This document shows positions 1-12,404 of a stretch of 64,000 bases of DNA, piece by piece. Within the stretch, counting starts at the first letter, position 1; each line of letters starts with the position of its first letter. This DNA is from Cyprinodon diabolis. Taxonomy: Eukaryota > Chordata > Actinopteri > Cyprinodontiformes > Cyprinodontidae. The DNA is taken from the NCBI GenBank assembly GCA_030533445.1, contig CM060081.1, positions 17,602,155-17,666,154 of the forward strand, read 5' to 3'. The position numbers and the translations under genes were made by a program. The notes under the pieces were generated by a model. The model was not told the DNA's origin and made no database searches. It was given only the letters and a program-made list of their open reading frames with translations.

Positions 1-2328
1 ATAACTCATAGAAAAAACTGTTCTGCAAAGTTGGACCAACCACTGGTTTATAATATACTCTTAATATTAAAAGCATTCTGATGGAATTTTAGCAAAAGGA
101 TTTTAATCTAAAACATAATTGATTAATAGATGTATTAACTATACATGTAAACAGACTTTTATGGGGGCCCCCAGGAACTTGGGGCCATAGGCAACTGCCT
201 AGTATTGCCTAATGGTAAATCCCCTCTCTGCCTCAGAGTTAACCCTGACAAGCTATGGAGAAGAGGCAGAACAGGCTATACTTCTTGAGGATTTTTAGAT
301 CATTCAGTGTACAGAGCAAGATGCTACATATCTTCTTTACGATGGGTGGGCTGAATGGTATTTGGAAAACATGCTACATAATATATTGCTTGTAAATCTT
401 ACAGTCTTTAATCCAACACCTTATATGAGGTATGACCAAAGCCAGTTTATAAGGGCTGGTGTCCAGCATGTTTTAGATGTTTTCCTGCTTCAGCAAAATT
501 TTTTTTAGATTGAAATGATTACACCACTGCTAATTATGCAGGATACTGGCAAACATTGCATTTAGCTAAAGAAAATAATTTACATGTTTTTTATGTGTTT
601 ATCAGAATATTTTACAGACTTGTGACATAAGATGGTGCATTTAACCATAGATAATTATAGCACTATTGTGTACAATTCAAGCAATTCTTTGTGATATTAT
701 TAGGTATAGTAATATTGTGAAAAAATGAGTAAATATTGAGCAGCTAAGTGAGGGGACTCGGCAAGCATGTTGAAAAGGTACTCTGATCAGAGGAGACCTA
801 AACTATTTTTTTGGCTACATTAAAAGCAAAATGAGAACACTAGCATTAACACATCACCCTGAAAAATCCATTTACACCTGTAAAAGGATGGTGGCAGCAA
901 CATGCTTTAGGCATAAGACAGGTACGCTGATAAGAGTTGTTTAAAAGAGGAATGGAGCTAAATGCATCATGATGCAATATCCTGTATCATGAAAAATGGT
1001 AAATTTAAAGGGTTTTGAACATTCCTGCAAAGCACTGTAGAAATAAACTATATACAAGGCTGACTCCCCCTAAAGAGGCAGATTTCTTAGTGCACTGGAG
1101 CTGTTTGGAATGAATATATATTATTTATTGAGGTTTATGAGCGGCTTAAAGAATGGGTGCAGAAAGTAATGATACTTAAGTAAAGATAATTGAATGGCTG
1201 AGTAACCCATGCATTCTACTTCTCAATCCGTCATTTTTTAAGCCACATAAATGCATTGAATGTGACAGTGAATCAAATATTGCAACACATAAAGAAGCAC
1301 ACTCATAGTTGGAAAGTGACCAAAAAGGAACCCTCAGAAGTGAAATCTCGGTTTGCTGCCTGTCATATCGTATTTGCGTCGCACTGCCCTCGCCGAACAT
1401 CCTGCTGCCACTGTACTTAGGGCTTAAATTAGCTTTTGGGCTATTTTCTGTCGCCACAAAGCACATATCTGTTGGAGAGATATCTAAAAAACACAGACGG
1501 GCTTTGACTAATAGAGAGCTGCTTTATAACTCACTCAAGCTGAAACAATTATAGCCTAGGGGGTACTTTTAAAGTCTTTTCACCTCTTCCAAATGGAAAT
1601 GAAGTAAATGAAGACATAAGTATGACAGATGAACTGCAGAGTGATCTGGACTGCTTGCAGACCTATTTTAAGTTACCGTTCAATTAATCATCACTTTGGG
1701 AATAGCTAGACTTTATCTTCTTCAAATGTCATTTAGCAACCAATACATGCAGAAGAATCAACCTGCCTGTCTGAAACATGGCAGCACACATGGCTGTTGG
1801 ACATAGCCCCTTCATTGTGATACCAAATAACTGCAAACCCATCCAAGAGAAAAGTGGAAATCAAAAAGACATGGGGGAAAATAAAAATTAAAAGTAAAAG
1901 ATGGCAGAATAAAGTGGTATAACACCAGCTCATAAGGGGAAGGATGATGGTTTGTGACTTATTTATGGCATACATGTCTTATTCATCCAACATACACTTT
2001 GCACATTTTTGCCCAAATAGTTTTTTTTTTACTTTACATGTTTTTAGAAAAGGATTTGAAGAAAGGATGTTTCTGATTTATTTTGCCTAATCTTTTCAGA
2101 GAGGGAGTAGCTAAACATTGAAATGTTGTGAAAACCCCCAAAATAGAACATCTTCTCTGGACTACATATAAAGGGACATAAATTATTTATCAAAGGAAAA
2201 GCCACAGACTCTCTGCTATAAAATGAAGTCCTCTTTCTTAGACTAAATTAAAGCCTGTTTTTTTTTTTCCTCATTGACTGGAGTCAGCTTCCTTCATGTT
2301 TTTCTCACGTTCAGTGTCTCCATTACAG
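1..2328 (+). other. Intron of the glutamate receptor gene, no exon seen
   Basis: No coding exon is recognisable here. The stretch is AT-rich and its reading frames are short, with no family resemblance. By position it is the intron before the receptor exon that begins at 2329. A patch near 160-235 (runs of G and C followed by GCCTAATGG) looks like decayed interspersed repeat, but I cannot name the family. Confidence 0.5.
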
Positions 2329-2568
2329 ATGTTCATCCAAACCACCACCCTGACTGTCTCCATGAGCCTGAGCGCCACCGTATCCCTGGGTATGCTCTAC
2401 ATCCCCAAGGTCTACGTCATCATCTTCCATCCAGAGCAGAATGTCCAGAAGAGAAAACGCAGCTTCAAAGCTGTGGTGCAGGCAGCCACCGTGTCCACTC
2501 GCCTGTCCCAGAAGATCAGCGACAAGCAGAACGGAGAGTCCAAGATGGAGCCGGACAGGTGTCAGTGA
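2329..2568 (+). CDS. Group III metabotropic glutamate receptor, last coding exon (partial gene)
   Basis: This exon encodes the seventh membrane helix and cytoplasmic tail of a class C glutamate receptor coupled to Gi/o at synapses. A pyrimidine-rich tract and CAG at 2326-2328 form the acceptor. The 79 residues start [16 protein letters not shown], run through the helix ([18 protein letters not shown]), then the basic [13 protein letters not shown] segment shared by mGluR4, 6, 7 and 8, and stop at TGA 2566-2568. The tail is short and lacks the PDZ-binding end typical of mGluR4, 7 and 8; a short tail would suit mGluR6. The segment [15 protein letters not shown] instead resembles the mGluR7 tail. 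The group III assignment is firm, the paralogue is not. A possible donor (CAG|GTGTCA, from 2560) just before the stop could permit an alternative tail. Confidence 0.9.
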   Translation: MFIQTTTLTVSMSLSATVSLGMLYIPKVYVIIFHPEQNVQKRKRSFKAVVQAATVSTRLSQKISDKQNGESKMEPDRCQ

Positions 2569-4909
2569 CAGGAGGCGGAAGTTCTTGTGGAAAAATTGGC
2601 ATTTACTGTTTTTGACAGAAGCATTTGTTTCTACCTTTCAATTATGGATGAATACCAGCCACTGTGGAGGTGCAATATGTTCCTTTTGACAGTTGTTTAT
2701 AGACACTTTACTCAACATGGAATGATGCATGAAAGCAAAGAAATTTTTTAAACACACCTTCACAAAAAATTTAATAATTCGGTGCCAGCTTAAATCAAAT
2801 GTAAAAACTTTTATGTCCTTTTTACCATCCAGTTCCAGTCTAAGTTTACGCAAACTCTTCATTGGTCATGGATAATCTGGGGTTTTTATTCTTGAGTACT
2901 TTTTCCTGGGGTTTAACGATCATGCAATAAATTTAGCACACACCTACTGTATGCAAAAATTTGGGGCATAGATTTAGAATAATGGTTTTTATTTAATACA
3001 TATGGGGAATATGTACCTACACATCCACTAATGATCAATACTAGACTGCAGAGAAACTACAAATGTTTATAATAATAAAATAAAAAAAACAACTTCCTGG
3101 CCTTATTCTACCTTGGTATTTTACCACTCTTTTCAGAAATGTATCTTGCACTCATTCCTCAAGCTTATTGTTGGCCTGCTTCATCTATTTTAAAACCAAT
3201 TTTAATCCGTTTTGGGATCAGGATTCTTTCAGAAGGTCGAAATTAGCTTAGTATTTCTCCTTTTGTCTGTAATGGCAGCTTTAAAATTAACTTTACAAAA
3301 TGTACTTGAAGGAATGGATTTGAGAGAAGGGTCCTTTTTATAGTCATAACCCTCTCAGTTAATATTAGTTTTTGCAACTTTAAATAAGCTTTCCCCAATT
3401 CTGTCAAAAAGAGTGGTTGATTACCAAGCCACAATTATGCCAGAAGTTTCCTGCTGGATATAAAAAGTCTGGGTTCTATTGCAGTTTTTCGTGAATGAAC
3501 CTAAACCATTTTGACCACGTGTCAAAAACAAAAGAACATTTCATTTTCAAAAATCATTGCAGTTTAATTTAGAGAATGACTCTAAAAGCCCTTAAGAGTA
3601 ATCAGTGTTATGGGGAGTTTTGATCAACTTCCCAGTGACTGTACCTCTTTCTCCTACAGGAAGACATGTTAGTGAAAGCCTTTGGGGCTGAAAAGCACAA
3701 AAGCCATATGGCTCCATAGACACTGCATGGATTATATGTTCTGTGTACATGAATGACTTTATTAGGGACAACTTTCTCCTCTCATTGCACTGGATAGGGG
3801 GAGACCTAAAGAATATATTTTGTTTGTATTGCTAGTCGGACAATAAAACCTACCCATAGCCAGGTGTTTGTACAATATTAAATTTTTTTTTTTTTTTTAC
3901 TAATGTAATGTTGACAACCCATTTTTTAAAGGGAGAGACGGAATTTAGGGGTAAAAAACAGGACATAGGTGATTATTAGCAGGATGTTTGTCATCTATGT
4001 GGTGTTTTTACATTTCTATTCTGTAAGACAACGTTGGGCATTTCCCCATGTTGTTTGTGAAAATATGAAGAATTCTATGAAAAGGTCGAACTGTGTGGCA
4101 GCTCTCCAACACCAGGCTACTACTACTAAGGTTTAGATTTATGCTTTGAAAAGTCCTGCATCATGATCACATTTCTTTCTAGAAAATATTAAAAATATCA
4201 TTAACATGACACCTAGCTGAACCAATAAGTATGTTTATATTATCAAACACCGTAGACTTTTGAAATGATTCCTATGTTACACCTTTTCAACTGTTTGTCT
4301 CTTTAACCATGGTTGTCCAAAGGTGGTATGCGAAGGTAACTCTTTGCAAGATGCTTCATGAAACAATGTAAAATATCTAAATGGGTTCCTTTCAATGAGT
4401 TAAACACATGATCATTAAAGAAGGTCAATCACATTCATGTCAAAAGGAAAAGTTTAAGCTGCCCCCTGCAGGAGAAAACAGCACAGCGCAAATATATATT
4501 AAAACAACAACAACCACTAAATACAAACTTAAATAAAAATAGTTTAATTTTTGAGCTAGTTGATATTTAGCAGGAGAGATTTAAAAAACAAAATTAATCT
4601 AAATGGTCACCTTTCTATGACATGATACTCTGCAAATTAAAAAAACAACGTTTCTGCACTTGCACACATATACACAAGAGAGGCTAATCAGAAACTTGTC
4701 AGGACAGACTGTGCCGAAAGTTATAGAAACACAAAAAAGTATGAACATCAGGCTTACTGATTTCAGTAAAAAAGAAAAAAAAAGAAAAGAAAAAGACAGC
4801 TCATGTCACTGTTCTTAAATACAAGATTAATTACAAAGTCCAGAGTGGAAGGATGGCTGTCTGGCTCATCCTCTGAACCACAACAGCATCAACAAGTTGT
4901 CTCCCGAAT
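2569..4909. other. Convergent intergenic region with receptor 3' UTR
   Basis: No gene is seen between the glutamate receptor stop and the traip stop, which converge here. AATAAA at 2926-2931 and 3842-3847 are candidate poly(A) signals for the plus-strand receptor. For traip, an AATAAA on the minus strand overlaps its own stop codon near 4908-4913, so a functional site is probably further into this region. Homopolymer tracts occur at about 3883-3898 (T) and 4770-4795 (A-rich). Confidence 0.5.
2926..2931 (+). terminator. Candidate poly(A) signal AATAAA of the glutamate receptor gene
   Basis: A canonical AATAAA lies about 360 bases after the receptor stop codon on the same strand. A second AATAAA at 3842-3847 is an alternative, and the sequence alone does not decide between them. 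Confidence 0.4.
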
Positions 4910-7900
4910 TTATTCCAGGAAGCTGTCCAGAGTCAGGCAGGTTGGATGTTTAGAGGGAGGCCGAGTCACCTTTTTCCTTTTAGTTTTGATCAGAGGCCGG
5001 ATCTCAGCTAAAGGAGACTGATCAAAATGTTTGGTTAAGGAAAAATAACATAATGTGGATCAGACTTATTTCAGAAATCTTAAATATAGTTTAAGCAGAA
5101 TGATACTTTAATCTCCTGTAAGTAATGGTTTAAATCTCCACTCTTTCTGATGGGTTGCTTCCTCTATATCAGGCATTTCCAAAGTCGTTCCTCGGGGGTC
5201 GTTGTCCTGCAGGTTTTAGAGGTCTCCCTGCTCAAGCACAGCTGATTTTCATTAATAGTTGATTAACAGGCTTTTGCTGAACTGCAATCATCAGCATCAG
5301 CTGTACTAAAGCAGAGAAACCTCTAAAACCTGCAGGACTGCGGCCCTCGTGGAGCGACTTTGGGGATGCCTGCTCTATATTGTCTCTACAAACTGATCCG
5401 GTTAACATCTAAAACTCATTGCTTTTAACCTCCCAGCTGGTTTAAATATTAGTTTCCTTTTTACAGAAAATATACAATTCCCATTATTCTGTAATACAAT
5501 AGTGTTAAGTTTGTGACAATGACTAGATGTGAGCTACATACAGTATTTCAGCTGTTTCAACCTATTCTGATGAAGGCTATAATGTACAGAGGTTTGTTAC
5601 TGACTTAAGTGTCCTGTTTCTTTGTAATTATTTAAAGGACATTTATCCAAACCTATGCAGATACTTAAGCCTGTATGTAAAGCTTTTATGCATGCAGATC
5701 AGAGCATAATCACAATAAATTCATACTCAACTGTAGCTTAATGTGTCCATACAATATCAAACAAAAAAAACCTTCAATTGGCCTCATCAGATTCAACAAA
5801 CGTTCTTAACTCAGTAAATTATCATAAAGGATCCTCCGAGCTCTGATGCAGTTCACCTGTGTGTAAAGGAGCGCCAGTTCCTGAGAAATGCACATCTAAA
5901 TAATCACCGCTCAGGTAATTCCATATAAGGGTATGAAATCCCACGCCTGTGAATGGCATTGAAGATGAAGAAGGAAAGCTAAAGGTTCGCAGTCAAGTTC
6001 TGCAGACTGAAGGCTGAGAAGATGAATTAAAGGAGCAGTAAAAGCCAAGAAGTAGGAAATAAATTACAAAAGCAGGAAAATGACGTAGTTGCACCGTTAC
6101 AGATAAAAAAAATAAAACGATATCAAAAGAAAAATCCTTTTATCCGAAAAGAGTACATGAAAACTACTGATGGAGAGAAGAGGAGCAACATATGATGTAA
6201 ACGGTAAATATGAGTTCACCATCAACCAACGTGTCATTCTGCTAAATCTCCTTTTAATAAAAGCAAACTGTACTTCTCCAGACCTTGTTGGTCATCCCTT
6301 CATCGCACTCTTCATCTTTCTCATACAACACATCGACATATATATAAAACTGACGACAAAACTAATTTGAAGATTTCAGACAGAAAGTCAGACAGACACA
6401 GACTGAAACGCTCCATATTTAATGTAAATAAAGCTAAGAAGCTGCGACTGAGTGAAATAGATGCAAACTGTCGCTTTGCTGAATTTGCATAACACCTGAT
6501 TGGTTGTGCAAGGCTACTACACCAAGTCTTGAGCAATGGAGTAAAATGTGTTCTGCCTCAGAGATTAAAAATAGGAGAAAAATGTTGACTGCAACATTTT
6601 TTCCCTGAATCAAGCGTAGGAACGATTTGTGAAAAAATATTTTCTTACCATGTTTTTGCATGAGGCCCAAAGATTAAAAAAAACAACAAACTAGTGACAT
6701 CCACAGAGATAAGATGTATAAAGCACAGTAGTCCAAACAAACACAAACGGAAAAAAGGATACAGGTTGGATGAATTTAGTCCGTCCTCCTAATCCATCAT
6801 ATCCTGTTCTGACCTGGAGAGAAAACAACAACAATCAAGAGAAAAAGAAAAGAAGCTGTAGTTTAAAGCCAACTGTGTTGTACGTACGACTCCAGCCTTT
6901 CTCTGAGGGTCCAACATGCTTCCAAAGGTCTTCTTTCTGAAGAGAAGGGAGTTCCTCAAAAAAGGATCCAGAGCTTCGTCCTGAGGCTGCGGTAATAAAT
7001 TAATTCAGCATTGTGCGGATGGGTTAATAGAAAAACAGCTTGAAGAGACGACTGTAGGTTTACCTTGCTTAGAGAAGATGATTTCTCGCCGTGTTTCGAC
7101 ACAGACGATCTAGAAATAAAACACTGCAAGTTATTAAAAACATGAAAATCTTTTCTAAGGTGTTCTTGATTGACTGATTCATCTTTTAAACACAGTGAAC
7201 AAAGAGCATACCCTGGTTGTTCGAGGCGCATCTTCTTTGAAGGAACTTTGGTCGGTCTCTTGGAAATGTCGTCAGGAGTAGTGATGTCATAGGTCGCATC
7301 GAGATCAATGTCCTCTCCACGCGTTGGCTGGTGGAGGCGGGGAGGCTTCAGCTCCAGTGGGGCCGGGCTGCAGCGTGGGTAGAGAAAGGTCCCAGAGTAA
7401 ATAGAAAGCTGCTTCAAAGCCAAGATGAGATTTAAACAGATCTGCAGAGGGACGCACCTTTCAAAGACAAGCCTGCTGAGGGCTTCATTTGTGCGTGTTG
7501 GTGTGCTCAGAGTCTTCTGAAGAAACTCGACTTTTTTCTTGAGACTCTAAGGATAAAATGGGAGCAGAATTTATCCCAAATCCCTCAGATAAAACAAGTG
7601 TGAGTTTATAGTTTGATCTGTTCTTACAGAAATCTCTCTGTCGGCATTGGCCAGATCTCTCTGCAGAGACTTCATGTCCTCTCTGGTGTGATTCACCTCC
7701 AAGGAAGCCTTTTGCAGCTATAATTACAGAAACAAAATATTACTAACATCCAGGAAGTTGTATCCTTGGGTGCTTGATTTAAAGCTTTGGGTGTAAAGCT
7801 ACCTTGTTGTTAGAGGAGAGAACTTCTCTCTTCAACTTCTCACACATGTCATTGGAAGATTTTAGGCTTCCTTTGAGATTATCATACTCTCTGCAAATAG

Positions 7901-10900
7901 AGGAGAGGGTGGTGAAAACAGGAGGAAGAAACTACTAAAAAATACAATTATTCCTCATTCTTCTATAAATTATTTACATACAGACCGCAATACAGTTTCT
8001 GATTCATCACCAACATTTTTTCCCCATATGAATAAAAAGACTGTGACCAAAAGCAAACAAAACCTGAAATGTAGTTTCTCACACAAAGCTACAAATGTTG
8101 TAATTTAGCACAAAGTTCACGCAAGAGGTAATTTTTGCATCCAACAATCAGTTTATGCTGCAAAGGATGAACTGTCCAGTAGCAGAGAAATTATTTCACG
8201 CTTCCTCTACAACGTACAGAAAAGTCTATCCATCCAATTCAGTGGTTCTCAAACTTATTTTTTGCTTCCTTTTCAATTACATTTAGTAAATGATAAAATT
8301 GCTACACAATAAATCTCCTTTAAATCACAAAACTGCACATGTTAAAGTTGATTATTTCAGTTTAACCAGGTATTAGTAAACCCCTCCCCCATTTTGGGAA
8401 CCTCTCAGCTAATCCGAGGTTAATCTGTGTTCAAAATGTGCTTCCCAATCTCCAGGTGAGGTGTCTCAGTTTTTAGAAGCCCAGCACTATCAGTAAACTG
8501 AGGGTTTCCAACTGCTACATGCTGCTGTAGACTGACAAAATCAAATCAAATTATTAATAAATAGTCATGAATTGATGAGTATAAAAAACAAAATCTGCTT
8601 TAAATCAAGAAGCCCTCCCCTCCATTCCAGGTAGGAGAACCCCAGTAAAATCTGGTTTTAGAATATGATCAACCTAAAGACAGTCCTTCCAGGTGCTTGT
8701 ATGCTTAAATGCAAAATGTTCATACATTTTCTTTTTTACACTTTTGGTTTAATTCCTGCTCTGAGTGGGCAGCTCTGTCAGTTAAAGATATCTATACTCC
8801 AGTTACTACTAATCAATTACTAAGTTAGTTGATGATTATTTCAATAATAGATAAATCCAATTAATCAGCCTATTTGCTACATACTCCTCACCAACAGAGG
8901 GAACGTTTTCACTGAAAACTCTTAAAATTGTCCAGACAAAAATAGTATTTTTTTTTCTTCCAATATTCTTAAACCAATTTTCAGTCGTAACAGAAGACAA
9001 ACAGTGGACTGCATATATAAATGAAGGTAAGATTATTGGAGGCATGGAGGCCAGCTAGTGGTATCAGTTCCCTCATCCTCCAGAACTTGCCTGCATATTC
9101 TTGTCACATGAAGTTGGCGAGAAACCAAGGACCAACTTCATCACCGAAGGGTCTTACAATTTTTCCAAGGATTTCCTCCTAATAGCAGTCAAGGAGCCAT
9201 CATTCAGGCCTTTGAACCCCTTCAAAGATATGGCTAACTCAAGCCAACACTGACCCACCGCCACCCTGATCATGTTGAACAACATTACAGCATAATGTGG
9301 ACTCAGCTTCTCCACTCTTATATCTGCCACATCAACTCAAATTTAACCTGCTCTCATCTGTGAAATTCTCTGGTAAATCCCATTTTGGCTCCATTGGGCC
9401 AGGCAATGAGCACAGGGTGACATAGAGAACAATGGACCCTGAGGCTTCCTTTACAACTTTTGTTTCTATAAAGTTTGGATCAGAGATATTCACACCAGTG
9501 ACCTGGTTAGGGCCAATTCTTAAAGCTCTAGCAGCATTCATCCTGCCCCTCCTTGCATAAAGGAGCAGATATTGGCACTGCTGAAAGGTTAAGGACCTCA
9601 CACAGTCCTTTCTGGTTCTCTTAGGGTAAATGTCTGTCTCCTGGAATCCCCTCAATGCTCTTGGGACTGTGTTGGGAGAAACAGCAAACCCTCCAGTACC
9701 ATAATCTGTAGAGTTAACACAAAGCCTATCTAATTCTTAAAAAGTTAATGACTCAAATACCATCCACAGAAAAAAAAACATCAGATGGAATCTTGAATGG
9801 CTAAAGAACATTTTTTTGCACCAATATTGACTTATGATCTCTGACCAAGCTTAATTTCCTCCAAAACACTGTAAAAAAAATAGGCTCCAGCTAAATCAGG
9901 GGGTTCTTACTTCTTTAGAGAGATGCAATAAATAGAGAGCTGCTCCACTGCTGCCTGGCTGACTCCCATATCTGTGATCATGGAATCAACTTCGTCTCGC
10001 TGACCGTGTAGCAACACATCCAGGCTGGAAAGACAACAGCAGAAATATTCACTCACAAGTCAACTTAAGTTGTTAATTTAAATTTATCATCAATATAAGC
10101 TAATTGTGTTTCTCTGACATGTAAATACTTAGGAACATGTAATTGTGGAAGATTACCCTTCAAAGGTTTTCATTTTAGTCCTCAGCCTGCGGACCTCCTC
10201 CTTCGCTGCCTGAACTTCATTCTGCTGCGTCTCCATATAAGCCATCTGTTTCTGTGAGATATCAAAATGTTATCTGATCCTCTAATAAAAATGGAGAGAA
10301 TTTATTGAAAACTATTTAAAAAATAAAAGCCTCACTCTTAGGGCAATACAGATCATCTCCTTTTCCATGATCTCCTTCCGTATGTTGTCCAGGTCTCTCT
10401 TCTGCTTGCTGACGGTATCCTTTAAGCCGTCAATCACCTTCTGTTTTTCCCGCCAGTCTCGCTCTAGAAATTGATCAGACAGATGATCAGCCGGCCATAG
10501 AAACTTTCACATAAAGGCAGCACAGTGAGATTTTATTTTTTTTTGTTACCTTTAGAGCTTAACTGTGCCTTCATTCGGTCAAGCTCATTCTATGGGGAAA
10601 CAAGATAAAAGATCTCAGCAGAAATAAGATGCTTAAATGTTACAAATATAAAAAAAGAGAGTGCACAAGCTAGGCAGCAGAATTTATTTATTTATTGACC
10701 TAACTAGCAAATTTGGTCATATCCTGCAATTCTAATTATTCCCCATAATAAAAAAACTACATGCAAATTGATCCACTTAAATAAATTAAATTTAAGAAAA
10801 TTATGCTTTTGACTGGAAATGTGTTACCTGTAAGCTCTCTGGGTCTGCAGACCCCGCTTCCTCCTCTCCTCCAATGTCAAAAAACAGCTTGCTGATGATG

Positions 10901-11267
10901 TGCCTGGTGCTGACCTACATACAAAGAAAAAAAAAGAAAAATCCCTTACTGTTATTTATTTATACAAAACAGTGGCAGGGTCAGATCAGGTTATATTTTT
11001 TGTTTTGCTGGTGTTTTGATGTAGCACCTGTTTCCTACACTGCGGGCAGGTTTTCGTAGGAGCAGTCTGAAACCACTGAAGAAGACTGAGGGGGAAATAT
11101 AGAGGTAGATCAAAATGTTAAAAAGAACCGAAGAATATTATTCCGGTTTGATAATTAAAATTAACCTACCATTCATAATGAAAAGTGTGCCCACAGTGAA
11201 TTGCTGCCACATCTCTAGCGTGATCGAAGAAATCCGAGCAGATTGTACAATATGCTCGGATAGGCAT
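4910..11267 (-). CDS. traip: TRAF-interacting protein, RING-type E3 ubiquitin ligase (15 exons)
   Basis: TRAIP ubiquitinates replisome components at stalled forks and inter-strand crosslinks, in the nucleus. Coding exons on the minus strand: 11267-11170, 11085-11028, 10914-10828, 10589-10550, 10463-10336, 10251-10157, 10024-9911, 7890-7803, 7717-7628, 7546-7458, 7367-7212, 7109-7064, 6980-6888, 6813-6763, 5017-4910. They sum to 1341 nt (446 aa; human 469), and all phases agree. The start MPIRAYCTICSDFF matches the family. RING ligands are C7, C10, C25, H27, H30, C33, C46 and C49 (C3H2C3). A coiled coil follows (about 80-270), then the conserved GEDIDLDATYD and VRTGYDGLGGRTKFIQP blocks. The end LTLDSFLE corresponds to the PCNA-binding PIP-like tail, but the usual Gln position appears to be Cys. 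The gene is head-to-head with mon1a. Its weakest junction is the exon 14 donor (CCT|GTATCC). Confidence 0.93.
5162..5380. mobile_element. hAT-type MITE with perfect 8-bp target duplication
   Basis: The 203-bp element at 5170-5372 starts CAGGCATTTCCAAAG and ends with the inverted form (CTTTGGGGATGCCTG). It is flanked on both sides by the direct repeat CTCTATAT (5162-5169 and 5373-5380). Its arms pair imperfectly for at least 50 bases, including a GTCCTGCAGGTTTTAGAGGT block. An 8-bp duplication and short CAG-starting ends are the hallmark of the hAT superfamily. It has no coding capacity, so it must have been mobilised in trans. It lies in the last traip intron. Confidence 0.85.
5381..6690. other. 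Remainder of last traip intron
   Basis: This AT-rich intron sequence lies between exons 14 and 15 of traip. I see no further exon, RNA gene or named repeat in it. The short frames at 6170-6670 show no family resemblance. Confidence 0.5.
8790..8870 (-). mobile_element. Fragment of the TAGGxCT hAT-like MITE family
   Basis: The minus-strand text around AATCATCAACTAACTTAG and the ATTATTTCAATAAT block resemble the arms of the two better copies at 20885 and 34371. Only one arm is recognisable and there is no target duplication, so this is a weak call. Confidence 0.35.
9065..9700 (-). pseudogene. Decayed Tc1/mariner-type transposase
   Basis: On the minus strand, 9655-9332 keeps a frame resembling the DNA-binding half of a fish mariner transposase (RGFQETDIYPKRTRKD, then QQCQYLLLYARRGRMNAARAL). 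It passes into a first catalytic-Asp block (FTDESRLNLS). The next 270 bases carry a recognisable but stop-broken GGGGSV and EEILGKIVRPF region. The middle between the HTH and the catalytic block is missing, and the DNARPH and last catalytic motif were not found. This is a dead copy inside a traip intron. Confidence 0.75.
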
Positions 11268-11639
11268 TTTCTTCTGCCAAATCAGCTAGGCCTATACGCG
11301 TTACAAAAGAAACCACATATATACATATATGAAGAAGAAACGGCCTTTATATCGCACATCCAATCATTGTGTTTAACACTGAATCTTTCAAACTAAACGT
11401 CGTTGTTTAATGAAACTCAAGGAAAGCTAAAGTTAGCTAACAGTTACGCTATTTGGCTGTTAGCTGCATTACCGATCTTCATACTTACGAAACAAATACT
11501 TTAGGTTACAGCGCAGTCATTAGAAACAACTGCAGGCATTCCTAAATATATGTGTGTTTTTTTTTTTTTTTACTTTTATTTTACCGGGTTAACAACAACT
11601 CAAAGGCCAAAATATCAGGAGCTAGAGAGGCACAACACT

Positions 11640-12280
11640 TCCTCCATCTGTATCTCCGCGCGAGACGTTCAAACTTAAGCCCCGCCCCCAAACTGTGCGT
11701 TCACGGTGTTCCTTCTGCGTAGGTTTTATATGTTGAGGATTGTTCAGTTATCCTAAAAAAATTATCTGCTGTGACACAAAACACTGAAACCAGGGGTTTA
11801 ACTTTGCGATAAAAGTTTGTGGGGACGCTCTAAGGTTGGTGGCTGATGGACCTACAGCTACTCAACCTGAACGCTTTAAACAGGGTTTATATTTTCCAAA
11901 AATTAGCTCAAACATATATTCATTGAATGTTTTCCTGTTGTTGAGAACACAAGAGTACCACAGTACACTGATATTTAGTCATAGACAGATGCCTGGCTTT
12001 AGTGCATTATTTATAAAGGACTTACAAAAATTTATGTATATAAAATGACGAATAACAGCCGATACCAACGCCAACAGCAATATATCATGCATCCCTAGTA
12101 TGGACACAAATTTAATTCCATCAATCCATCCATTAAAATAAACACTTTTTTTCATGGTCGGACCTGACCAATCCCAATTTTTAAGTATTTAAAGTTTTGA
12201 AGTAATTTGTCTTTTTAGTTTATGCTGGGTCTTTTTTTTTTTTTTTTTTTTTTAAGAATAGGAACTTCATTTCCCACAGT
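11640..12280. promoter_or_regulatory. Probable bidirectional traip/mon1a promoter
   Basis: The traip start codon (11267, minus) and the first mon1a exon (about 12270-12411, plus) are divergent and about 1 kb apart. The segment near 11655-11710 is locally GC-rich, with a CGCGCG patch and a GC box (CCCGCCCCC at 11681-11689). At 12264-12278, ACTTCATTTCCCACA resembles the ACTACAATTCCC element found in many bidirectional vertebrate promoters. No TATA box stands out. A T-tract fills about 12232-12253. Actual start sites cannot be read from sequence. Confidence 0.5.
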
Positions 12281-12404
12281 TCCCTCTTCTGACAGTATGC
12301 TGATGCTGACAGGCAGCAGAAGTGCTTTAGTTTAGTGCAGCTAGCTTGTGCAGCAGTTTCATGCGAGCGGTGGATAAACCGACTGAAACCTGACGGCAGC
12401 GGAG

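Larger units (their letters stand above)
7891..9910 (-). other. traip intron 7
   Basis: This 2.0-kb intron separates the exon ending CISLKK from the exon beginning EYDNLK. It holds a decayed mariner-type transposase (about 9065-9700) and probably a scrap of a hAT-like repeat (about 8790-8870). No other gene is visible. Confidence 0.8.

Noticed and set aside
1176..1554. Opposed short frames on both strands near 1.2-1.55 kb
   Set aside because: No motif, no splice sites in register and no coding bias; treated as intron.
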